Source: Choanephora cucurbitarum
Lineage: Eukaryota > Mucoromycota > Mucoromycetes > Mucorales > Choanephoraceae
Assembly: GCA_025331435.1 (NCBI GenBank)
Contig: JAIWNI010000026.1
Coordinates: 62,001 to 126,000 of the forward strand
Direction of reading: 5' to 3'
Length of the DNA stretch: 64,000 nt
Shown here: positions 39,506 to 48,685 of the stretch, one piece after another
Position numbering within the stretch: position 1 is the stretch's first letter
Layout: each line of letters begins with the position of its first letter
Made by a program: the position numbers and the translations under genes
The notes under the pieces: model-generated
Databases searched by the model: none
What the model was told of the DNA's origin: nothing
The model's input: only the letters and a program-made list of their open reading frames with translations

Positions 39506-42500
39506 TCTAAATGAAGTTGCATGTACGAGTTAGATCAGGCTAGCTTCTTGTAAAACCAATAGAAATTTGTAGTTGATATATAGAGACAGAAAAGAAAAGA
39601 AGGATAGGTTTTTATGCGAACAATAGTCTCCAGAAATCAAGAAAAACAATAAAAGCTTATATGGCTTTATGTTGCTTTTCTCTGTTTGCTATTCCCTTTA
39701 GTTTCTATTTGTCTTTCTCTACATGTCTCTCTATCTCTCTTTTCTTTATTTTCAATCTAGCTTACAAGTAATCTTTTATACTTGTAGAGCTAGATACATA
39801 TGATTCACTACTTGATGGCTTACCTGAGTTAATAAATACGATAAAATGCTCTGAATCCAAAACCAAATGACGGTTTTTTAAATTGAATCCTGGGATTTAA
39901 AATCTCAAGAGGGAAGGAATAGGGACGGTTCTTTCTCAAAGGTAGCTTCCCTTCTGTCACAAGATCAACCACATTTGACAGTTTTGTGGCACACTCATCA
40001 ACAGCAAAAAGCCAATTAGCCTAGGTCTGAATGAACCAAAGAGATTTAGAAGAAGCAAGATAAATTTGCATTATGAGTTTTGAGCTCTTCTTTGAAAGTG
40101 CACCAGATTGCCTTTCTCTCCTTACTTGACTTGACATGCTTATAGACACTTGACAGCTTTCTTTTGTTCTTTTCACGTTACCTTTGCCAAGAGATGCAAC
40201 TCTGTAATTAACTAGCAGGAGTCTGATGGAACAAATTGGGAGAGCAAAATGGTGATATGAACTTGAACATCAAAGCATGGACAGTAGAAAAAAGTTCATT
40301 AACACCTGCTTATTTAACAGGAACTGTAGATTAGTCAAGGCTTGGTAGAATGTTATCAGCAAGTGAACGGCTTAACGGTTTTCTTCAAACTGTTGCATTG
40401 TACTCTTAATTCAATCTTCTAAAGTAAAGAAGCAAAATCAAAAATAGCAGACGCTCTAATTGTAAGCCTATCCGCGGCTAATGAGATATGAAAAGCTCCT
40501 GAATTCTGTGTCATTATGGTCATTTCAGTCTTCTTTAAATCACGCAATATATAATGCTTTTGAAGTGATTGATTGATAAGCCGATTTGGTGTATCAAAGA
40601 CAACCACTCTGCTAATCAAGAGCCTCTTTTTCTTAGTTTTTGTTTGAAAAGAAGAAAAAAAGGCCAGGTTGTCTTGAAGCTCAAGATACACTAGTAACAC
40701 CGATAATGATAATATCTAATGAACACAAAGCTTCTGGTATTTGTAATACATACAAAATATGTTTTCTGAGTCAATTGAGTTGTCCTAAAGATTAGACAAC
40801 AATAAATAAGACGTACTTTGGCAGCACATATGACTGCAACAAGAGAAAGAAACATACCTACATCATTTTGCACATTATCTCATCAAGTGCTTCTTTCCTC
40901 AAACAGTAATCCGAGGCATCTAATCTTTTAGCAACACAAAGACATTTGTTGCTTTACATGTAAGCATTGAGTAAAACCAACCACACGAACAAAAAAATGT
41001 GTTTTACATAAGCGAAGTATGTGTGTTCAAGCCTTTTCCTCTTCATCTCTAATAAGAGCTTTACTTCATTGTATCTAGCTTTAGCTGCTACCAATAAGCG
41101 AATACCGCAAACGCAACACTGTCTTTTGTTTATGTTAATCTCAAATGATGTGATGAATATAATTTATATACTAGACAGCAACGCCTACTTTAGCTTTTTC
41201 CTTTCGACATGTACTTAAATAATCTTTTACACAACTCCATTTTTATGATAAAAAAGTTTAATGATAACAGTGAAGTTTATTCTAGAAGAGATAAAAAATG
41301 CCAAAATCTTAGTTCAACAGCTCTTTAACAAGAACTGTATCCATCTTCCACAGGACGTAGACCTGTTTTGGCAGCGTGGAAGTCCTCTAACCCTCAACGT
41401 CTGAAAAACAATCAACTAGCTCAACAAAAAGTCAAGCCAGGCATATTCAATAGTGTAAATCGCGTTGGAATCTACGAATAGATGAAAGGCGCGCACACGA
41501 AGTACTATAGCAGAAAATGAAGTCTACTAAGCCTATCTACAACGGCCACTGATTGAAAAACACCTTAGCGTCAACTGAGTTCCTAACAGGAAAGAAGAGA
41601 GCTCATCTCAACTTCGCTGGGACAAGTCCGAGACCTCTGATGACTACAAAACCCTGGCAATCAGAGATCGCCGTGCGTTTTAGTCTTTGATTTGGAACAA
41701 AACAAGAAAACTGCAAAAACAACAAACTAAACCTCGCACAAAATACTAGGGGTCCGCCTACGGGAGTAGTTGAGACTGGCAACCATTAGCAAAAAACAAG
41801 AAAAAGAAGAATGTTACTTCCTCCCTTCCTGTTTCTACTATCCTAGCAGCTGAGGAAAGACCAAGTTCTATGGCAAGTCCAAGGCTTCCGTAGGGTAGGG
41901 TCAGGGTCGGTGGGTGGTTAAGTAGTCAACATTGACGCAGCTTAGAATCGAAGAACTGAAGAAAAAAGAAAAAATTTAACAACCAAGAAGGACGCGTATT
42001 CAATAAGAATGAGTTTCAAAGTCCGTTTCACACACACTTTATTTAAGCTTCTCAGGTGTAAGATCAAGTCAGTCATGATAAGCTTAAAAGACTAGAAGAG
42101 ATAGATATAGTCTACAGAAATAAATTCTATCTATCGTAAAAAGAATAGTCTTATCAAAATAAGATTTTTGGCTCGAGTTCATACTTATTAGCCATGAGCA
42201 TTTATACTTTCTATACAATTACTTGCATAGAATGGATCGCTTGTCCAGCACACTTTTCATTATCTTCATTTTATGAACTCTCGAATATATACAGCTCATG
42301 GTAAGAAGAGCGATTAAAGAGATTATGAGCATGCGATTTTAATAATGTAGTCAAACCATAAACAGAAACTTCTATGAATCAATGGTTTTCCACTTTACTT
42401 CAAAAACTTTTACATAACCTTACAACAAACGCAGCAAAATTAGCAGTTGAAGTATGTCATCGATGCTTCAGATCCAAAACCATCTTCACTACATTAACTT

Positions 42501-42545
42501 CGTCTATCAATTGGAGCTTATCCAATAAAATTTTTTTGCGATATG
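39506..42545. other. Gene-poor 3 kb region before the retrotransposon
   Basis: RHO1 upstream sequence followed by sequence without an intact gene. Frames at 40419-40700 (-), 40691-40873 (-), 41021-41218 (+) and 42374-42562 (+) lack domains. A TTTGGCAGCACATAT match to the start of U6 snRNA at about 40816 is not followed by the U6 core. A decayed coding remnant occupies about 41341-41990 and is listed separately. Confidence 0.4.
41341..41990 (+). pseudogene. Decayed repeat-like coding remnant, unidentified
   Basis: Higher-GC block standing out from its AT-rich surroundings. One frame reads open from 41329 to a TAG near 41480 (GRRPVLAAWKSSNPQRLKNN part), then a frame change leads to 41582-41990 with protein-like composition (LRWDKSETSDDYKTLAIRD) broken by stops TAG, TAG, TGA, TAG, TGA. 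The opposite strand also has a fairly protein-like reading with several stops (SLGLAIELGLSSAARIVETG), so the original direction is uncertain. I do not recognise the family; a dispersed repeat or old transposon fragment is the likeliest origin. Confidence 0.35.
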
Positions 42546-42550
42546 GACGC
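42546..42550 (+). repeat. Target-site duplication, left copy
   Basis: GACGC directly before the 5' LTR; the same five bases follow the 3' LTR at 47140-47144. Confidence 0.9.
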
Positions 42551-42784
42551 TGTCGTATTTGACTTATCACATACTCTTCTTTTCGTATGAGACTACCTTT
42601 CAAAGGATTCACTCTCCGACTTGTTCCAATATAATTTTTTCTTTTTGCTTTCTTCAATGAGCTCTTCCTCACACTTTAATAAAAGGATAAAACAGAGACT
42701 CATCATTCTTTGATTTTTATTCTTCCATATTCTTAAGTTTGAGTTGTGTTAAGTTCTAAGTTATTACTAAGCCTTAATCTCACA
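42551..42784 (+). repeat. 5' long terminal repeat (234 bp)
   Basis: Starts TGTCGTATTTGACTTATCAC and ends AATCTCACA. By reading, it shows no difference from the 3' LTR across 234 bases. Contains AATAAAAGG (possible polyadenylation signal) near 42680. Confidence 0.93.
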
Positions 42785-42794
42785 TTTTTTTTTG

Positions 42795-44123
42795 ATGAAT
42801 TCTACTGTTGAATCTTCTACTCCTACCCCCATGTCGCCATCTGCCCCTGTAGATGTTACGACGGAAGAGACGGTTGCTGCTTTGCAATCTACCTCCCTAA
42901 ATGGTTCCGTTGTATCTAACCATACTTCGGGTAATGGTCACGAAGCTAATGCTTCACATGTCAATACCGCTCTGGCAACTGATATTCCTTCGACTATCGC
43001 CAACTATGAGCGTGACATGGTTAGTCTTGCCGAAAAGATTCGCTTGAAGGCTGGAGATTACTTTCCTGAGGCTTTCGAGCAATTGAGTCGCTGGAAGCAG
43101 ACTTTGGACATGATTCGTTCCATCAGGAACGAACTTGTCATGGACTTGGCAACAGTCAATACGACCTCTTCGGAGCCCCGTCCTGCTATTAACAAGCCTC
43201 GTATTGTTAGTAGCGACCTGCCTTCCTTCGTTGTCGACTCGAAGTCTCTAGTCAAGAAAGGTAGACTCAACTTTGAAGTTGAGAACCCTCTGAGTGTTTT
43301 CCTGCACAAGTTTGAACTTGTGTTCAAAGACAAAGGGGTGGATATTGAAGCCGAGTGGTTGACTCACCTCGAAATTTGCTTCAGCAATCCTAGAGTTAAG
43401 GGATGGTTTGAGAGAAAGATAAAGTCTCGTGCTCTTAGTAGCAAGAATCGTTTCTTGTGGGCTGATGCCTGCAAAATTTTGAGGGAAAAATTCGACCTCG
43501 CCTATCGCATCACCTGCGATGAATGGCTTCTCCGCTTGATTAAGCTCAAGCAAGATCATAATGAGTCTTTTGACGATTTTATGTATCGTTTCAGAGAGCA
43601 TGTCATTGGCTCAAAGTCTTCCTCCTCTGACAGTCATATAGTGTCGCAACTCTTTCTTTGTGCTCTGTACAATGATGATGTTCTTGAGGAGGTGAATAAA
43701 TACCTCAAAGCTTACGCCAAGGAGCAAAATAGAGAGCCTAACCAGTCGGTGTCTCTTGGTCCTGGTGGTTCTGAGCAAAGCCAGTACGCGCCAAAAAACT
43801 ATGTGCGCTTTGTACCTCAGTCCCTTGATGTCATCGAGCATGTCATAAAGGCTAACTCTGTGGAACTTGAGTCTTTCTTGTCTGGTGTTTACAACCTTTC
43901 GGACAAGGAAAAATCCAAGAAGCGTGGTTCTGATGATAACCAGAATGAAGTTATCAAGACCAAGAAGTCTAAGCACTTCAATTCTGCTTCTGTTGTTGCT
44001 TCTCCTGCTTTCTCCAATGCAAAGAAGAATGGTGAGACTACCAAGTCTGGCCTACCAAAGGGGATTTACAAGGGTCAAATTTGCTACTCTTGTAAGAAGG
44101 CTCCTTACACAGAAGATTATTAA
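42795..44123 (+). pseudogene. Retrotransposon gag, cut at the zinc knuckle
   Basis: 442 codons from ATG 42795, which lies only ten bases after the 5' LTR. Residues about 155-285 form a Ty3-type capsid domain (FLHKFELVFKDKGVDIEAEWL, WFERKIKSRALSSKNRFLWAD, LRLIKLKQDHNESFDDFMYRF). The C-terminus has a nuclear-targeting Lys-rich stretch (KKRGSD, KTKKSKHF) and a zinc knuckle beginning CYSCKKA but without the expected Gly-His; TAA at 44121 interrupts it, and the same frame continues after the stop with a Cys residue and then the protease region. So gag and pol look like one original frame. Confidence 0.8.
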
Positions 44124-45776
44124 TATGAGTGTAAGCGTAACAAGCGTGCATCTTCCACTAAGGTAAATTTCTCTACAAACAATGACGCTTTTGTCAGTAG
44201 TATTGAAATGCTGGATACTAATGTACTCTCTAACCATGTATCTGAATCTCATTCAATTGCTGGTGATCTTTCTTCTGATAGTAATGCAACAAATAAAGAT
44301 TCTCTTGAAGTATCACTTTCTCTTGACTCCGAGAATTCATCTGATGATGAATATGAATTGCAATTAAGACAATATGATCTTGATAATCTCAATGGTATTG
44401 TTAATGATGATAAAACCGTCTGTGTAGTTCGAAAGAGAAATGATATTGAGGGCGATGTTGATAGCAATCTTACTTCTGATTGTCCTTCCTTCTCCCCTGA
44501 CACATACATCATTTTGAATGACATTGAGTGTTACGGTAAAATAGACACAGGTGCGAATACTTCGGTTATTTCTAAAGCATTTGCGTTGAAACACCAAATT
44601 CCTTTTCACTCTATTCCAGGCAGTTTAATCTTAGCCAATGGAATGAAAGTTGCTCGTCTTCAAACAGTCAATCCTTTGACTGTAGAATATGATGGTGTCG
44701 AACGCATTGTTCTTCATCACTTTGATGTGATTGAAGACGTTGCTTACAATAACAGTATTCTTATGGGTACTGATCTTCTTCCAAAGCTATCAATTTACCT
44801 CAATAATGTGGCTGTGAAATACAAAAACAAAGTTAAATATGATGACTCTATTGACGATGAGCGTTATGAACCCAATGTTTCTAGCGCTGGTACGGATAAA
44901 AAGACAGCCAATAATATGTTGATTAAATGGCTTGACATTATTCTAGACTATAATTTTAGTGTCGTTCATATCAAAGGTTTGGACAATATTATCAGTGACA
45001 AGTTATCTAGGCTGTTCCCTCCTCGTGACGAGAAGGAACATGAAGAAATTCCCAAGAAACGCGGAGTCCTTGCTTTGAGACGATCGAATTTCGCTACGTC
45101 TGTTGCCATCAACCAACGAAAGGTAACTAAAGCTAAGGATCATCTCGCTAGTAGAAATCTTGGGAACGATCCTTCTTGTAAATCTGTGTTTTACGTTCAA
45201 AGTGGTCAGACTTTATGTCCTGATTATTTCACTGCTCCCGAAGCTGAACGACAACAACTCTTAGCAGATGCTCATCACAAGATAGGCCATTATGGTGCCG
45301 AACAGATCGTTAAACGCTTGCATGCTGAAGGCATTCTCTGGCCTAATTTAATCTCAGATGCTATCTCTTTCATTCGTCTATGTCATGAATGTCAACGCCA
45401 TAATATTCAAAAGAAAGGTTATCACCCTTTACGTCCTATTTACAGTTACATCCCTGGAGACCATTTTGCCATTGATTTGGGTGGTTCCATATCTACTATG
45501 AAAGGTTTACAAAATAACTACTTCATGGTAATTATTGATGTCTGTACTCGCTTTTGTATTATCAAGGCTTTGCCTGATAAGAAAAGTACCACTATTGTCT
45601 CTACATTGATTGATGTTTTTTCTATTTTGGGTTTTCCTACCAAACTTCAATCTGACAACGGCAAAGAGTTCTCCAATTTCCTTATGAAAGAACTCGCTGA
45701 TGCTATGGACTTTGATCACCGCTTCACCACTCCCCTACATCCATCTGCCAATGGTTTGAGTGAGCGCTATGTGTAA
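44124..45776 (+). pseudogene. pol remnant: protease, RNase H tail, integrase core
   Basis: Continuation of the gag frame. Contains retropepsin motif KIDTGANTSVIS and the flap-side ILMGTDLLPKL, then after the deletion junction the last about 30 residues of RNase H, then integrase with HHKIGHYGAEQIVKRL ... CHEC zinc-binding N-domain and the DDE catalytic core, stopping at TAA 45774 directly after the catalytic Glu (GLSERYV). The reading frame survives the RT deletion, giving a protease-integrase fusion of 522 codons from 44208. Confidence 0.82.
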
Positions 45777-46786
45777 TCTGTAAAAGTTCTACTTGGCAAA
45801 GCCAAAAACGGTACTGGAGTACACTGGGATGCATACTTGCCTGCTATTCAACTCGCATTGAATAATCAAATAAGTAAAAGAAATAACTCGACGCCCTTTC
45901 ACTCATGTTTGCTAGACGTATGAACGACCCTTATGGATTTAAGTCCACCAAGACTTCTACCATTCCTGAAAGTGATGTTCCTATGTCTCACGAAGAGCTC
46001 ATGAAGCGCATCGATTATCTAGCTGACATTGTCATACCTGCAATTCATGCTTGAAATGACGAACAAATGGCAATTGTTAAGGCGAAGTTTGATAATACTC
46101 ATCGTCTCGTCGAATATGCTCCTGGCAGTCATGTCATGGTACGCATTCATGGTAAAGCCGGTCAATTAGACGCGGTATATGAAGGTCCATATACTGTTGT
46201 TCGAAAGAATCAAGGTAATGCGTATGTTTTGCGCGATGAAACTGGTATCATTATGCCTCGTAATTATACTACCACTGAATTGAAGTTAATCTCTCATGAA
46301 GAAGTTATTGAGCGAGATGATGAAGGTAATGTCATAACCAACTTTGAAGTTGAGACTATCCTGAATCATCGAGGCACTCTAAAAAAGTATGAGTATCTTG
46401 TCCGTTGGAAAAACTATAGCTCAGGATGGGATGAATGGCTGCCTGCTAACGATTTCAATGACTCGAAGATTATTCGTGATTACTGGAAGCGTTTGGGTGT
46501 TCCTTAAAAACCTAAGAAAAATGCAGTTGCTACCAACTCTCCCTCATCTTCTGAAGTTTTAAAGTCTAACCCTCCTGGTACAATCTCTAAGCTCATGGAC
46601 ACCATGTCCTCTATGCAACTCGACTCATCTGCCTCTCCTACTAAACCAGTTGGTAGACCTCGTAAAGTAGGTCGACCTCGCAAAGTTGGCAGTCTTCGCA
46701 AAGTAGGCAGACCACGAAAACATCCCGTTAGCTTTAATGAAGGCACCTCAAATGAAAAAAAGATTTCTGAAGCATGTGTCACCTAA
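45777..46786 (+). pseudogene. Integrase C-terminus with chromodomain and AT-hook tail, broken frame
   Basis: The integrase sequence continues past the TAA, suffers a frameshift near 45900 (TPFSLMFARRMNDP is reached only by changing frame), and meets TGA at 46052. From 46067 a 146-codon frame carries the GPY-like module (VYEGPYTVVRKNQGNAYVL) and a chromodomain (KKYEYLVRWKNYSSGWDEWLP), which in chromoviruses directs insertion to chromatin marks. After TAA 46505 the same frame goes on to 46786 and holds GRPRK AT-hooks. Confidence 0.8.
46649..46720 (+). repeat. Four 18-bp repeats coding AT-hook motifs
   Basis: Four tandem VGRPRK-type units (one altered to VGSLRK). GRPRK is the AT-hook core that binds the minor groove of AT-rich DNA. 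The unit is 18 bp with third-position differences, so it is not a very recent duplication. Confidence 0.8.
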
Positions 46787-46892
46787 ATCACAAATCACTG
46801 CTCCTGTGATACCTCTTGCACTGAAGAGCAAGCGTTTGCAATCCGCTTAAAATCTCTACCTTATATTTTCCTTTTCCAGGTAACCTCATCCT

Positions 46893-46902
46893 GGAGGGGG
46901 GG
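46893..46902 (+). other. Polypurine tract
   Basis: GGAGGGGGGG three bases before the 3' LTR, at the place where plus-strand DNA synthesis of LTR elements is primed. Confidence 0.75.
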
Positions 46903-46905
46903 CAA

Positions 46906-47139
46906 TGTCGTATTTGACTTATCACATACTCTTCTTTTCGTATGAGACTACCTTTCAAAGGATTCACTCTCCGACTTGTTCCAATATAATTTTTTCTTTT
47001 TGCTTTCTTCAATGAGCTCTTCCTCACACTTTAATAAAAGGATAAAACAGAGACTCATCATTCTTTGATTTTTATTCTTCCATATTCTTAAGTTTGAGTT
47101 GTGTTAAGTTCTAAGTTATTACTAAGCCTTAATCTCACA
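46906..47139 (+). repeat. 3' long terminal repeat (234 bp)
   Basis: Same sequence and length as the 5' LTR, TGT at the start and ACA at the end. Confidence 0.93.
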
Positions 47140-47144
47140 GACGC
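47140..47144 (+). repeat. Target-site duplication, right copy
   Basis: GACGC, matching 42546-42550. Confidence 0.9.
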
Positions 47145-48685
47145 AATTCGATCTGCAGTCAACTTCAAGCTTGCTTTTGATCTAAATGCTGAATCAAACG
47201 GAAAGCAATCAAATAGACAGTTAAAAAAAAGTACTGAGCTCAAAACAAAACACTCTTCACCAAATCCAAGCGATTCAACCTAAAGAGGCTTATATCTAGA
47301 AAGTGCGCACAAAAGCCAAAGAGGAGAAAAATGATTATATCTGACTGAATAAGGCGAGAGACATGAGTGGTGAGCTTAGGATGATAAGAATGAGCCAATA
47401 GGAAATATTGAGCTTGTCACTGAATAATGTAATTGTCAAAGTGAAAGAGTTAGGAGTAAGCGAGAGATTTGAGGCTTGGATACTTCAATGATACGCTACT
47501 AAAAATGATGATGGAATGGTAATGACTGACGAAGGGGGGGAAGAAGATAACGACAGGAAGGGAAAGCGTGAAGCAAGCAGTCAGGTTCATGCAACTAACA
47601 TTAAATAACTTTTGGGATAACACTGGTTGCATCAATGAAAGAAGACGAAACAGGGATAGCGAAAGAAGTTGTAGGCTGATGGTAAGGAAAGTATCACAGG
47701 CGCCGTCAGTCAGAAAAGGCAAAGAAAGCCATTGGGAAGGTATGATTAGAAAGGTATACCATTGAAAAAGGGGAGCAAAACAAAAGAAGGAATTCAATAT
47801 TATTGAAGAACTTGTTATTATGATGCTAACTTCATGGCTTGCAGTTTGACCTAGTAGCAGAGAAACTGGATCATATTTACGGAAATATACTGATGGATGA
47901 AGCGAAAATCCGATTTTGAGGGCTGACTCTGCTGTTAGAAAAAACCCGTCAATATCCATATTCACTTTAAACTTTAATGAGTCATAAGCGAACAGAGTGT
48001 GTCGGTCAAAGGCGGAAAAGGTTAGCTGTTTTGAGTTTTTTTTTTTGAGATATAAATGGTGAAGCCAAAACGGATAACAGTCGTACAAGGATTAGATCTT
48101 CTATTAAAACAGTAAGTGGCAATATTGGAGAAAATGCATTTACGAAGAAATGATTTCAATTGTATGAGATTTGAAGGCGAGACCGTATTTGCTGATGACA
48201 GTCTGTAGTGTCTATCAGGGCAGAGAAATATTCTATTTTGGAAATTTTTGATGCTGCCATTAACCCTTTTTGTTGTTCGTTTTCATTCTTTTGGTGGCAC
48301 CTAAAGCTCAGAATTTATTTTAAAAAAATGTGTGCCGACAAAGCGCGCCATGTACAAAAAAACGTGTGCCGTAGTAGTGCACGAACAAGACAATCAAATG
48401 ATAGCATCAAATCAAACGCAGCGTCATAAAAGGGAACATACGCTCCAGAATGACAACAATATCTTTTATGCATCAAAAATGATAAAATGGACATGTTCTT
48501 GGTTTTTATGATCATTACTTTCAAAACAAATGAAGATCTTGATTCGGTTGCATCGCGGAGATCTATTTATCCGATCGTCCGTGAATGATCTTTTTAAATC
48601 AGAAAACATTATAAAAGAAATAGATCAGAATTCAATTTTCCTTTTCTCTTTATTTTTCTTTGCAAATAGTCAAATATTCTGCAAA
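47145..48685. other. Intergenic region right of the retrotransposon
   Basis: About 1.5 kb. The part up to 47283 keeps a frame open (ending SSPNPSDST, stop at 47281) that would join to an ATG at 42543 if the element were absent. A 212-codon minus-strand frame at 47450-48088 is hydrophobic and Ser/Leu/Phe-rich, the mirror of a purine-rich + strand, and I do not accept it as a gene. A short + frame (47568-47765) is basic and without motifs. Confidence 0.4.
48610..48616 (+). promoter_or_regulatory. TATA box of the MFS exporter gene
   Basis: TATAAAA 76 bp before the ATG at 48686. Confidence 0.5.

Larger units (their letters stand above)
42551..47139 (+). mobile_element. Ty3/gypsy chromovirus LTR retrotransposon, reverse transcriptase deleted
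   Basis: 4589 bp from 5' LTR (42551-42784) to 3' LTR (46906-47139), flanked by a 5-bp direct repeat GACGC. LTRs begin TGT and end ACA. Internal order: gag (from 42795), aspartic protease (DTGA at 44544), a very short tail of RNase H (HIKGLDNIISDKLSRLF near 44970-45020), integrase (HHCC zinc finger about 45265-45400; catalytic D 45474, D 45654, E 45762, D35E spacing), chromodomain (about 46352-46500) and an AT-hook tail. Protease-RT-RNase H-integrase-chromodomain order is that of chromoviruses; here the RT and most of RNase H are missing between about 44870 and 44900. A purine-rich tract precedes the 3' LTR. The element cannot supply its own RT, so it is non-autonomous. Confidence 0.92.

Noticed and set aside
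40810..40850. TTTGGCAGCACATAT resembling the 5' end of U6 snRNA
   Set aside because: The invariant U6 core (ACAGAGA and following helix) is absent downstream; probably chance.
47101..47283. 60-codon frame crossing from the 3' LTR into flanking sequence
   Set aside because: Its first part is LTR sequence; only the flanking part might have belonged to a host frame.
47450..48088. 212-codon minus-strand open frame
   Set aside because: Hydrophobic Ser/Leu/Phe composition is the mirror of a purine-rich plus strand; no motif, no splice or promoter signal.
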